Source: Triparma columacea
Taxonomy: Eukaryota > Sar > Bolidophyceae > Parmales > Triparmaceae
Length of the DNA: 32,875 nucleotides
Assembly: GCA_030267965.1 (NCBI GenBank)
Contig: BRYA01000315.1
Span: 37,682-70,556, forward strand
Direction: 5' to 3'
The position numbers were made by a program, and so were the translations under genes. The first letter of the stretch is position 1. Each line of letters opens with the position of its first letter. Below the pieces are notes generated by a model that was not told where the DNA came from, searched no databases, and saw only the letters and a list, made by a program, of their open reading frames with translations. This document shows positions 17,771-28,297 of the stretch, in pieces.

Positions 17771-18442
17771 ATGGCATCATTCACTTCAACTACAAACCAC
17801 ACATTCACACAGTCATTCAACAACTATGCTACTGAGATACGACAACTATGCACACAAGCTTCAAACTTACCCACAGCAACCTTTGTCTCCCAAACAAAAG
17901 AACTCCTTTCAATCCTCAAGATAGAGGCCAGAGGCTGTGACGACAGGAAGGCCGCCATGGCAGAGTACAACGCCATTAAGCTTGAAGTCGACAGGGCTGC
18001 TCTCCTAGGTTCTGGCTCGGCCCCCTCAAACTCCAACACAGGCCCAACCTCAGAGGTGAAGAAGAGGTTCATGGCGACAAATGAAAAGATAGACAACCAG
18101 AACAAGACACTTGAAAGGATACAACAGAACGTTGCGGAGATTGAGGATGTGGGGGGTGAGATAACGACGCAGCTTCACTCCAATAGGGAGCAGATTCAGA
18201 AGCAGCAGGACAGGGTGAAGGAGGGTGAGTGAAGGGGGGGGAAGGGGGGATAAGGGGATGTATAGTAAGCTCAGAGCTTCAACGATCACCTACTTCGTCG
18301 CTTCAACGATCACCTACTTCAAAGCTTACCTCATCACTTCACACATCGCTTCAACCACCCAACCACCCATCGCTTCACAGTCAATACAATGTCCAAATAC
18401 GCAGACAGCATAGCGAAGAAGATGTCAAAGTGGTGGGCATAG
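17771..18442 (+). CDS. Vti1-like Qb-SNARE, apparently lacking a transmembrane anchor
   Basis: Exon 1 (17771-18224) and exon 2 (18381-18442) join in phase 1 across a 156-bp intron (GTGAGT to TTCACAG), giving 171 residues. Residues 1-75 resemble the V-SNARE N-terminal three-helix domain, with FNNYATEIRQL and the ARGCDDRKAAMAEYNAIKLE region. Residues about 103-160 form a heptad SNARE-like helix (KTLERIQQNVAEIEDVGGEI, REQIQKQQDRVKEVNTM). Vti1 and related Qb-SNAREs act in Golgi-endosome fusion. They normally end in a membrane helix, but here the second exon ends KKMSKWWA with no hydrophobic stretch. Either a further exon was missed or this form is soluble. The SNARE assignment is by pattern; a close alternative is a plant NPSN-type SNARE. 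Confidence 0.65.
18276..18320. repeat. Direct repeat within the SNARE-gene intron
   Basis: A 21-base unit occurs exactly at 18276-18296 and again at 18300-18320, a period of 24 bp, with core TTCAACGATCACCTACTTC. More loosely related GCTTCA words continue to the splice acceptor at 18380. The repeat lies wholly within the intron. Confidence 0.9.
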
Positions 18443-18579
18443 CGGCTTTATTAAGTAAAAAGTAAAAAAAATCGATCCTTCATCGCCGTATATTAATTTT
18501 GTTGGGCTCTCGAATTTCAAACTAATTAATTAGAAATCCCCCAATCCACCCCCACGGCTCGCTTCGCTCGCCGCCCCCC

Positions 18580-21500
18580 TCATATCATGCCAATCATTGT
18601 ATCAGCCCTCTCCTCCAGTCTCCTAACCTCCTCCTCCAGTTCCTTCACCCTCCTCCTAAGTCCCTCCGCCTCTCTTGCGTCTCTCTCCATCCCCTCCAAG
18701 TCCACCTCTGCTAGGCACTTTGCCACCAGCCCTAGCAGTCCCTCATCGTCCACCCCCGCCATGACCGCAACGAAGCCCCCGCAGAGTCCTCTCATTACTG
18801 TCCTCATGTCCTCCCCCCCCCTCCTTCCCACGAGCTCTTCGCAGAGGCACCTGCATCCCTCGACCCTAACCCCCCTTCCCTCCTCGTCCTCCTCCTCCCC
18901 CTCCTCGTCCTCATCCAGCCCGAAGTTCCCCCCGTTCCTCTCGATCTCCTTCTCTATGCTCTCCCTCATCTCGCTCCACGTCTTCCCCCTATTCGTAGCG
19001 ACCGCAGCCTTGGCCTTCCTCCTCTCCCTCCCCTCCTTCGCCGCCCCCTCAAGCGCCGCCCTCCCCAGCTCAACTAGCCTACCCTCCACCCCCTCGCATC
19101 CCAGGTTCTCCGCCATGCCCGCGAAGCACGCTCTCAGTACTCGAATTTCCCCCCCTNNNNNNNNNNNNNNNNNNNNNNNNNNNNNNNNNNNNNNNNNNNN
19201 NNNNNNNNNNNCAAGTATTTCCCTTGATGTGCTCATGTTCCCCAGTGCCATAAGTCCCCCCTTAAGTATAGGGAGGAACATTTCCCCCATACCCGCAAGT
19301 TTCCCGTCCCTATAATACCCTTCCCCCCCCTCCCCTTCCCCTTCCCCTCCCCCCCCTCCCTTCGGCATGGCGTCAAGTATCTTCTCTAGCGCCTCGACTT
19401 TGCTCCCCTCGCTAACACCTTCGCTACCGTAAGCTTCACTGACACCCCTGGCTGCGTCGATCTCTAAAGCCGTTGCTTCACCCCTACCACCTAACCCAGC
19501 GCTACCGAGCTCGCGGAGGGTTGAGAATGCAATGGAGCTCCCGTTTGTTGAGATTCTTTTGAGGAGATTTAGGATGGTCTTTTGGGAGGAGGTGGAATAC
19601 TTTCTACCACCACCACCTGAACGGGAGGCGACGTCTACGATTATCGCCATGAACCTATAAAGGAATGTGGGGTTGATGGATGGGAAGTGAGAAACATTGT
19701 AACCTCAAGGAAATCGATGCAAGAGAAACTAAACCCCTTGGCTCATCGCTTCGCTCATCGCTTCGCTCCTCGCTTCGCTCGTCGCTTCGCTCCCCGCAGA
19801 CCTCCTCTCGTCCGCTCACCTGTCCAAAACCCAACAATCATCATTCATCCCCCGCACAATTTCGTTCGCCAGCTCCACTTCGTGGCAGCAGCTGTAGATC
19901 CCGTCGAGCCCGTCGCTCAGCACATTAAGGACGTCTTCGTCCTCGACCGTCTTGCTGACCCTCTCCAAGAATCCAAACGCGGACATAAAATTCTTCTCCC
20001 CCCCCCGCCCTCCCTTGTTCCTAACGATGCCCCCCCCCCCCGCCCCTCCAACCTGCGTCAAGGTACCGTTAATTACCTTCATTTCGCTCTTAAGATTGTC
20101 TCCCCCCCTGTTGACGCCCCCCCTGCAGCAAACCTCCACCACCAGCAGCACGAGCTCCACCCCCGCGACCTCCACCTCCGTTTCACCACCACTCAAGCAC
20201 GCCTCCCCCACCTCGCAAACCTTCCTCGAGGCCTCCTCGAACCACCTCGTTGGCCTAAAGTTCTCACAGAACTGCCTGAGGACTCGGCCGAGGCCCTGGA
20301 TGCAGACTTTGAACGTCTCAGCCCACTGTTTACGGGGGCTGTCGCGGGAGTGGTGGACCCTGACCTGAAAACCCGTGCCTCCCCGACCGGACTCCGGGCC
20401 GTCCGCTTCCAAACCGCCCTCCTTGGCGGCCTTGAACTGCCCGTCAACCCTTCTCAAGAGTCCCAAAATAACCTCCTCAAATATAAAGGGCCACCCGTCC
20501 TCTTTCCCGTCCCCGAACTCCCTCCCGTTACCCACGACGCAGCTGAAGAGGGTATTCACAGCGCAGTTCCTGACCTCAGCCCTCTGGTCCTCGCTGAGGT
20601 CGATGAGAAGTCCAAACACAACCCTCCACATCTTTACGTTCTTAAAGTTGTCTGAGATCGTCCATATCATCCCCACCGCCGTCAGGGACGCGTTGACGTC
20701 CGCCGTCGACTTGACGAACGACTTGCTGCATTTGAGGAGGCACGTAAGCTCCTCTTCGTTGAAGACTTCCACAAAGTCGTCTACGATGAACCGGAGGCAC
20801 TTGAAGGCCGTCTTCCCCCCCGAGCAGGACCCGATCGTGTCTATTACGAGGGGCCAGGCCTCTTTCACGGCCTGCCCCTGTGACTCCAAGATGTTCTGCA
20901 GAGCCCCAAGGCCCGCCTCTGCCGTCTCCGGACTTCCAGTCAGGGTTATGGTCTCCATTAGGGGGGCCAGCAGCTCCACGTTGCTCATTTCGGAGGACGG
21001 GGAGACCCGCGGACCGAGATCGGACCCAGGCCCGAGGGTCTGGGTCCTGAAGAGGTCCTCCACGCCCCCGACGGTCCTGGCGGCCTTGTTTGTGAAATTG
21101 CCTTCTCTCTCCCCCCCCTCCCCCTCTGCTGACTTGCTCTCAAGGTTCGACGTGATCATCGACGCCAACGCTTCCACCGAGAACGACCTGACCTCGCTGT
21201 CCTTCGAAGTCTTCGCGATACCGCAAAGGTACCCAAGAGCCAGCTTCCGCACCTCGCTGGACGCTCCCCTGAAGGCGTTGACCCTGGCAACGTCCAGGAG
21301 CACGACGAGGCCGAAGCTGAGCTTTCTCTGGACGCCCCCCCTGGCTGGAGACCCAACCCTGGCGAGAGCCCGGGCCCTGAGGTCCTCGCCGAAGAGCCTG
21401 CCGGGGTGGAGCCGGCCCTTTACGGACGCCGAGACTTCGCCCTTGCCCTGCAAATTGTTGATGGCCCTGCCCGCTATGTTCATCAACCGGGATCCGAACG

Positions 21501-24189
21501 TGTTATCACCACCATTAATACCGGAGGCATCCCGCTGGTTCGATGACGAGGAGGAAGCTGGCGCGGGTGCGAAGTCGCTGGCGTCGACGCCCTTGAGTTT
21601 GATGAGCGCGCTGACGAAAGAGCTGAGGGAACTTTCCCCAAGGCTGCAAGTGAACTCGGTGAGCAGGGACAAGGCGGAGGAAAGAGCAATGGCGACGTCG
21701 TAGCTGTCGTCGCTGAGCTTGCTGGAGGCGATAGGCATGTAGGAGAGCTGTTCCAAGGTGCTCAGGAATATAAACCAGTCGTTCTCAGAGAAGCTCGCCG
21801 CGTGAAGATGAACGAGCGTGAACAGGCTGGTGAGCGAGGAAGCGTGGAAGTTCGATATATATATGGAGGCAGTCGCTTTGAAGTTAGGCAGGGAGAACTT
21901 GCAGAGGGTCTCAAGGGACTCTGCCTTGAGGGCGTCCTCCCCGCCCGTGACGACAGCGCTGAAAAGCTCCTCCCAGCTCTTCATAACGTCGGTCCCCAAG
22001 CTCACGGCCCCACTGCACCACATGGCACAGTGCTGGATTACCTCGTGGAGGCCTTGGAAGCAAGTGGACGTGAGGGAGGGGATGGACAGGGAGTACACAG
22101 TAGAGGTGAGCAAGAAGGAGGTCTTCAGGCCCAAGTAGAGGGCCTCTCCCTCCCCGCACGAGGGAGGGTAAGAGTCAATGTTCTGTGAGTTTGCGTCCGA
22201 CTGGCCGCTGGGCACGGAGGGACCCTGGTGGTGGTGGTTTTGCGCCGATACGAAAATGTTGGGACTGTAAGTCTTCCCGCTTCCCCCTCCCAAGCCCCCG
22301 CCTTCCACCAGACCGGTTTTCCTCCAACCCGCCTCGACAACAGCTCGAATTCTTCTCTCCCCGCGGAGCCCCTTCATCACGTATTCCTTCAAAGACTCGG
22401 TTATCTGGAAGAGAATGGTCGCCGAAGGCCTGGTAGTGGTGGATATCGAGGAGTCGAGGGAGGAGTGCAGGGACCGTATAAGTACGGGCTGGGCCGCAAG
22501 GTCGTACAAGATCTCCAGCGCTAGACTCGTCCTCCAGATGTGCGCCGAGGGCAGAGGGGCGTCCTGGGCCGACTGGTCTTTGCGCATCTTGTGATGGGCA
22601 GCCTGGTGGTGGTGGTGGTGGTGGTGATGCTTGTTGTCCTCGATGGGTTGCTGGGGGTTGTTGCTGTGGTGGATTGGATCACCATCAACGCTGCTATTCC
22701 TCTCCCGGGCGTTCTTGGCCCACTCCCTGTTGGCCTCGTCCCCGAACTCAAAGTTGTCGTCGACGTCCTTGTTGGCGTACCACGCAGTGCTGCAGGAGAC
22801 AAAGTGCAGGAGTGTCGTCAAAAGAATGTGACACTCCCCTCCCCTCAGCGTGGTCGCCCCGTAAGTCAGGAGGAGGGTTGAGGAGAGCTGCAGAAGCTTC
22901 ACGAGCAAGGTGAAGTTGCTCTGGCTGCTCTCCTCCTCACCCCCCTGGTGCCACTCTTCCAAGAGCGTCGTTGTCACCAGCGGACACACTCTGAACCTCA
23001 CGACCTCCGCGAATGCACCTGTTCCGAAGAGGTCCGGGTTGGCCGTGAGGACCATGTTGATCAGCTCGAACGCCAGGCGCCTGTTTGTGGGGGTGAACAG
23101 CGGCCTGAAGGCCGACTGGATTGTAATTTCCGAGGAGGTGGACCCGGGGGGAGGGGAGGGAGCACGAGGCGAACTCTCGCCCATGTCACAGAGCCTATTG
23201 AGAACCTCGAGGGTCGTCTTAACACCAATGCTATCACCCAAGGCAGCATCATGACCGACGAAGGACTCTGCTTAGGGGGTGGGAGCAGGAAGGCGGAGGA
23301 TAAGTAAGGGTCAAGGTCGAGATGAGGTAATGCTCGCGTCATTTTTTGATCCAACCTCACCTCCATTGAGAACCTCCTCTGAAGCCCTGTCGAAAAGGAT
23401 GCTCGTCAGCTGCGTGAAGGTGGCCACCGCTGAGGATGCTACCATCGGCGAGGTAGCCAGGGGGGGTGGGTTGGGGTTGGGCTGGGCATTGCGCACCTTC
23501 TTCCCGTTCTCGCGGGGGGGCTCCATGAGAAGGCCGACGCAGCCCATGGCGCCGCCAATTACTGCCTCCCCCCCGCCCTCGCCGTCAAGTTCGTTCATGA
23601 GGAGGATGAAGCTCTGGAGGGCCTTCACCTGGAGCATGGATGGTGAGCAGGGGTCGGACTGGGGCTGCTTTTGGAGGGGATTTCGGGAGGGGGGGAGGTG
23701 GGGAGGAGTGAGGGCGACCGAAGTCAATGCCCTTACGATGCCTTCCATGGCGTCTTTACGAACGACCTTGTGGGTGAGGAGGAAGTTTATGCCGCTCAAT
23801 GCTATGCCTACCAAACCTGGAGGCGACGTCGGGGTGCAGGATAAGAGGAAGGGATCAAGGAGGGCCTGGTTGGAGAAGAGTGATTGGATTGTTGGGGGAT
23901 TTGTAGCTGAACCCTGTGGTTTGTAGGGGAATAGGGGGGAGTAGAAAAGAGAAGTAGAGAGGGGTTAGTACGTACCGTACGTACCAATCCTCCCTGAACC
24001 CCCTCCAGTCCTTCCAGTCCTCACCTGTGCCTCCCTCACGGCTCTAGCATGTGCAGCTCTTAGGCTCCTCAATTGCACCACTCCATATTCCGATGCCTCC
24101 TTCACTATACTGCTGACATTACTCGGAGTGTGACGAGCAAACGAGGAAAGATCACGAAGGAGGTTCTCAATTGATCGCAACACATCCAT
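18580..24189 (-). CDS. MON2: MON2-like large trafficking protein (DCB-HUS family)
   Basis: Four exons: 24189-24025, 23913-23361, 23267-19820 and 19654-18580. Introns are 111, 93 and 165 bp with agreeing phases 0, 1 and 2; the total is about 1,746 residues, close to human MON2 (about 1,700). The N-terminus (LLRDLSSFARHTPSNVSSIV, then KEASEYGVVQLRSLR) matches the DCB start of MON2. Downstream, RRLAFELINMVLTANPDLF is the typical HUS-region block shared by MON2 and BIG/GBF Arf-GEFs; no Sec7 catalytic domain is seen, as expected for MON2. The family acts at the trans-Golgi and endosomes, regulating Arl1/Neo1 flippase pathways. The last exon is acidic and coiled, ending ERADTMIGMI. It contains 55 N bases at 19157-19211, so about 19 residues (roughly 1537-1556) are unknown; the frame is preserved across them. 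Confidence 0.9.
19157..19211. other. Assembly gap (55 N)
   Basis: There are 55 consecutive undetermined bases inside the last exon of the MON2 gene. The protein frame is the same on both sides, so the true length is probably 55 or differs by a multiple of three. Flanking C-rich low-complexity sequence probably caused the break. Confidence 0.99.
19744..19791. repeat. Four-copy 12-bp tandem repeat in the last MON2 intron
   Basis: Four consecutive units of the form CNTCGCTTCGCT occur at 19744-19755, 19756-19767, 19768-19779 and 19780-19791. The whole array lies within the intron at 19655-19819. The same GCTTCGCT word recurs at about 18558, just past the MON2 stop codon. Confidence 0.9.
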
Positions 24190-24496
24190 CGTGGAGGAGG
24201 GGGTAGGGGATATTAAGGACTGGGGAGGATGAACTCGTATAAGAAGGAATGATTGAGAATTTACTATTAATACTTGGGACCTAGACACCGACTAATTACG
24301 ACAGAGTTGGCGTGTTGGTGAAGTGAAGAAGAAAAACTAATGGCCTCCAAAAAATCCTCCAGTATCCACGACAAAAGGTGGCGACGAAGTCGTCTGCGGT
24401 TGGTGCAGGCAGGGTGGGGAGATTAATTCGAACCTCCCAGCTCCTTAAAATATAATAACAAAAAACGTTCCGAACACAACTTTAGCTTCTTATTTC
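24190..24496. other. MON2 upstream region and 3' flank of the coiled-coil gene
   Basis: This is about 307 bp between two minus-strand genes. It should contain the MON2 promoter and the 3' untranslated region of the next gene. I see no reading frame or named element worth calling. Confidence 0.4.
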
Positions 24497-25260
24497 TCAT
24501 CTCCTTCCTCCCAACTTCACATCCTTCTTTGTTCTTGCCAAGTCAATCTCGACCTGGTCAAGTTGATTGATGATGTTATCGATACTCTCTTTCGCTTCTT
24601 CTCTCACTTGATTTATGGCTTGTAGCTCACTCACCGCCTCATTGATTGCTTCCTCCGTGTCTTGGTTGGTCTCTTGCATCTCCTGCCTGATGTCGCTCAG
24701 CTTTTCGGCGGAGTCGCTGCTCACGGCCTTGTTGTTGACCCCACGGCCGTCGTGACCCTCCATAGAAAGATGTTGGTTGTTCGCCTTGCGAATCTCGTTG
24801 TTTCGGTGGTGTGCATTTCTAGTTGGGATGGTGGTGTGTTGTGGTGGTGTGGGGTTGGGGTAAGCTGACCGGACCAAGAAACGGGCAATCGGTGGGAGAT
24901 CTGGGATCGACCAGTAGACAGTCCACAAGTCCCCTAAAAAGCCCCGCAACAACCCTCCTCGTCCCTCCCCCCCCCTCCCCAGACCCCTCCTCGTTCCCTC
25001 CCCCCCTCCCTCTCCCCTCACCTTGGGCCGAGCTTGATGTCCTCGAGCTTGTTCAAAACCATATCCCTCTTTGCCACCTTAATGACCTTTTCATGCTCCA
25101 AAGCCTCCTCCCTGGCATCACTCAAGGCCTGCTTGTGCGGCTCCATCGCAGAATTGAGATTCTTAATTTCGTTCACATAAGCATCGTAACCCCTGGCGCC
25201 CTTCTGACACGCGACGAATGCGAAGCAAAGGAAGAGTATCAACACCTGAGCGACCATCAT
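24497..25260 (-). CDS. Small signal-peptide coiled-coil protein, unknown function
   Basis: Exon 1 (25260-25022) and exon 2 (24818-24497) join in phase 2 across a 203-bp intron (GTGAGG to CAACTAG), giving 186 residues. The first 20 residues (MMVAQVLILFLCFAFVACQ) form a signal peptide or anchor. The remainder is almost all charged helix: AYVNEIKNLNSAMEPHKQAL, then EKVIKVAKRDMVLNKLEDI, and after a His/Asn-rich link a second coiled coil (QEMQETNQDTEEAINEAVSE, REEAKESIDNIINQLDQVEI). I do not recognise the family. It is likely ER-luminal, secreted or plastid-associated; a Phe near the cleavage site, which would hint at a complex-plastid bipartite signal, is not clear. An ATG at 25383 would add 41 residues before the signal peptide and is less likely. 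The acceptor is weak, so the junction is moderately sure. Confidence 0.6.
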
Positions 25261-25939
25261 TTCCACGTGTAAACTGCAGTCCAAGGCCAGCAGAGAGTGG
25301 AGCCCAAGGTTCCGACGAAATTCTAACCGCGATTGATGCTGGAAAAATTGACCATGCCAGCCTCGCAGCCCCTCGACCCCCATGCGATACGCAACAGATG
25401 CAGGGAGCTATCTCGGGCTGAGAATTCGCTCCCCAAGGTCAAGTGGGCCGTATGTAAGTTTAGGAAACGTTGCCATGGTGCTGTTGCGGGGACCAGGTTG
25501 GAGGTTGGTGGATGGTTGTATTTGGGTTGTTTTCGAGACTTTGATTGGTCGGAGTTATGACTTTAGGGGATATGAAAGGGGTTGCAGACAAGAAATAGCA
25601 CAATAGTCCCGATAGACTACACTTAGCTGCCCTTCTCCCTACTCTTGTCTTACCAACCGCTTGGTGTGTGGAATGTAGAATATTTGGGGGTATTAGGGAA
25701 TTAACGACGTTTATTATGCGGTAGTATATATAAAAATACACGACCGGTTGCTTGGACACCTGGATGCCGTTGGGGAAGACGGGGGGGATTGAGTTCTCTT
25801 TATCTTGGTCATCGGTTGCTCTGGCTCTCTTGCCACACTAACACCCCCGTGCCCCCTTCCCTCCCCACCACCCCACCCCCTTCATCTCTTTTCCAAACCT
25901 TCAGTTCAAGAGCAACACCGCACCGAAGAACGCGCAGCG
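25261..25939. other. Divergent upstream region of coiled-coil and EF-hand genes
   Basis: About 680 bp separate two outward-facing starts. No sustained gene is seen. An AT-rich stretch with TATATATAAAAAT lies near 25725-25740, a possible TATA element for the EF-hand gene. Just before 25940 the frame is open back to a TTCAG acceptor-like site at about 25904 preceded by a pyrimidine tract, so a small upstream exon or 5' leader intron is possible. Confidence 0.4.
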
Positions 25940-27756
25940 ATGAAGTTTGAACAGAAGCAGAAGAAGGTCGGGGAGTACAGTCGCGGTGTAATGACGGACA
26001 CGGTGCGCAAGGTGATTGCAAAGATCCAGCGTGCGGTCGACAAGATGATGAAGGACAAGGGAGGGACAGCGTACAGCATAATTAGGCACACCTTCCTCAA
26101 CTGGGATGCAGACGCGAGCGGGGAGATGTCCAAGGAAGAGGTCATGGGGGCGCTCAGGATGCTAAAGTTGAACGTCACCGACGCGGATGCCGACGCCCTC
26201 GTTCATTACTACGATCTTGAGGGCGACGGGGAGATGCGGTATCAGCCCTTGGTGGAGGACGTGACCAAGGCTGCCCCTCACTTTTTGGACCACCCCAACA
26301 CCGAGAGACTGAGGAGGGAAGAGCAGGAGAGCGCGAGAAGCGTCTTTAGTGAGAAGAAGAAGGAGATGCCGAGGATATGCGAACTTTTCCTTAAGAAGCT
26401 GCAGAGGAACTTGAAGAGGATCATGAGGGAGAAGGGGGGGACCGAGTTCAGCATCCTGAGGACCAACTTCCTCAACTGGGACGCAGACAAGAGCGGAGAG
26501 ATCGGGCCCGACGAGTTCCGGGGTGCCATGAGTATCCTAGGTCTGAAGTTGAGCGTGAAGGAGGCTGGGGAAATTTGCGACTACTACGACGTTGAGGGGG
26601 ACGGGGAGATGAAGTACCAGCCTCTGGTGGACGACATCATCAAAGGAACGTCCCACTTCCTGGTTCACCCCAAGACCGAGAGAAAGCAGACCCCTATGAC
26701 GCCCACCACAGACCTAGCTCTTGCGGAGAAGATGCAGGATGAGGAGGCCCTGTTCTCGGCTAGGCCCAGGCGACGGCCGCCCAACGCCGTGGTTGAAGCC
26801 TTCAAGAAGAGGCTCAGGCACAAACTGGAGATGACAATGAGGGCCACAGGCGGGACCATCTACAGCATATGCAGGGAATCATTTTTGTTGTGGGACGGGG
26901 ATTGTAGTGGGGAGGTGAGTGGTATGAGGGAGTATGGGGGGGGGGAGCAAAGCAGGACATATGAGTCTGCCAAAACCTCCACAGCCTTTTTAACCCTTTC
27001 TCCCCCCTCTCGCAGCTTAACGTGGCAGAGTTCACAGGAGCCATCAAGAAAATGGGCCTCGAAGTAACTGACGAGGAGGCAAGGCAAATCGTCAAGTACT
27101 ACGACCTCGAGGGAGATATGGAGATGAGGTACCAAGAGCTCGTCAAGGACATCGTCGAGGGCGTCCCACACTTCATGGTCCACCCAGACACCAACAGGGC
27201 GGACAGCAGGATTGAGATGCGCAGCGCCAGGAGAAAGCCCCCAGTCGCCGTGGCGCGCATCGAAGAAAAAGTCTACAACGCGAGCGTCGCGGCAGCAGAG
27301 CGTTCCGTGACGAGGATCTCCGCTGAGGACTTATTCTACGGGACCTGCATCAGGTACGACAAGAACACTTGCGGAAGGCTCAGCGAGAAGGACCTGAGAA
27401 GGGTCTTCAGGGAAATCAAGTGCAATCTCGGAGAGGTCGAAATGAAGCACTTGGTGGGGTGGTACGACGTGGGAGGGGCCGACGAGGTTACCTACAAGGA
27501 CATGGTCAGGAACACCTTTGGGTCTAGGGTTGGGGGTGGAGGGGGAGGAGGAGCCATGGTCATGAAGGGGAAGAAGGGCAAAGGGGGAGGAGCAGGACGA
27601 AAGACGATGAACTTCAAGAGCGATGCATTGACCGCAAGGGCCAAGAGGGCCGGCGTCTTGGCAGAGAAGGCGAGAATTGAACAGAAAATCAAGGACATTG
27701 TGAAAAAGGAGAGGATGCTCAGCACCAAAATGGACACCCTCAGGGGCCGGCGGTGA
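25940..27756 (+). CDS. Repeat EF-hand protein (calyphosin-like layout)
   Basis: Exons 25940-26914 and 27016-27756 join in phase 0 (intron GTGAGT to CTCGCAG, 101 bp) to 571 residues. Three closely related modules repeat a helix ending in GGTxYSIxRxxFLxWD, a canonical calcium loop (DADASGEMSKEE at 56-67, DADKSGEIGPDE in module 2, DGDCSGELNVAE in module 3) and a second, degenerate loop (DLEGDGEMRYQP) that ends without the usual acidic position 12. Each is followed by PHFLxHPxTER. A fourth module (DKNTCGRLSEKD) has lost key ligands. The intron splits the third loop exactly after Gly-Glu. The C-terminus is Gly/Lys-rich, then a basic helix. It probably binds three calcium ions; such arrays are common in flagellar and cytoskeletal proteins. 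The partner is unknown. A small upstream exon is possible. Confidence 0.85.
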
Positions 27757-28297
27757 TAAGCGGGAGGGCGGGGGACTATGTTAGGAAGATTTATTGTTTG
27801 GTTTCGAACGTCAAATATGAGGAAATTTTCATTGTGGAAGAAGGACAAAAAGGAGAGATCGGAAGAGTGCAAAACCCAGGAAAACCATCCACTTACTTGC
27901 TCTTTGGTGGATGGGGATTGGTGATTAAAACCCCCATAGCACACTGTAAGTTGATACATTCGCGCTTCCGACCTCTCTGCACCTATCTCTACTTCAATTT
28001 AAAGCGTAATCATGCTGTTTAGGGTCGTAACTCCACGCAGGGGGAGAGAAAGTGGATGTGTACCCTCAGATCTCGGATGGTGCTGTGACTGGATTTCTCT
28101 GGCCTGATGGGGTTCTGTCGGTTTCTGTCGAAAGAATGCGCACAATTACACCTAAGTTTATCGTTCATGCGAAATTCTCACCCTTAATCTCCCTCCCTCT
28201 TTGCACCCTCACCTCGTCCATTCGCTGCTTTCCCCGACCCTCCTCAACTTCTTCCCCCCTCCGCCCTCCCACGCAGTCACTTTAGGTTTCTAGTAAT
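27757..28297. other. Intergenic and 5' leader region of NOP58
   Basis: This 540-bp interval has no convincing coding frame. The end (28200-28276) is a pyrimidine-rich tract closing in CACGCAG, followed by 21 bases to the NOP58 ATG, so a 5'-leader intron is plausible. I looked for C/D-box snoRNA motifs (RTGATGA with CTGA), which often sit in introns of nucleolar protein genes, and found no convincing pair. Confidence 0.4.

Noticed and set aside
19687..21703. Long plus-strand frames opposite MON2
   Set aside because: Their codon content mirrors the minus-strand MON2 exon, which has clear homology and splice-consistent ends. They are antisense shadows in GC-rich coding DNA.
24400..24450. tRNA T-loop-like sequence (GGTTCGAA on the minus strand)
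   Set aside because: No flanking five-base stem, acceptor stem or anticodon arm can be drawn around it.
27856..27867. AGATCGGAAGAG, identical to the core of a common sequencing adapter
   Set aside because: Only 12 bases match and the following bases diverge from both adapter versions. The flanks look like ordinary intergenic sequence, so chance is the simpler explanation.
27753..28022. 89-codon open frame between the EF-hand gene and NOP58
   Set aside because: It overlaps the EF-hand stop codon, starts with unsupported sequence, has no recognisable domain, and its composition resembles the surrounding intergenic DNA.
28027..28276. Possible intronic box C/D snoRNA upstream of NOP58
   Set aside because: Nucleolar protein genes often host snoRNAs, but I found no properly spaced RTGATGA and CTGA boxes with a terminal stem.
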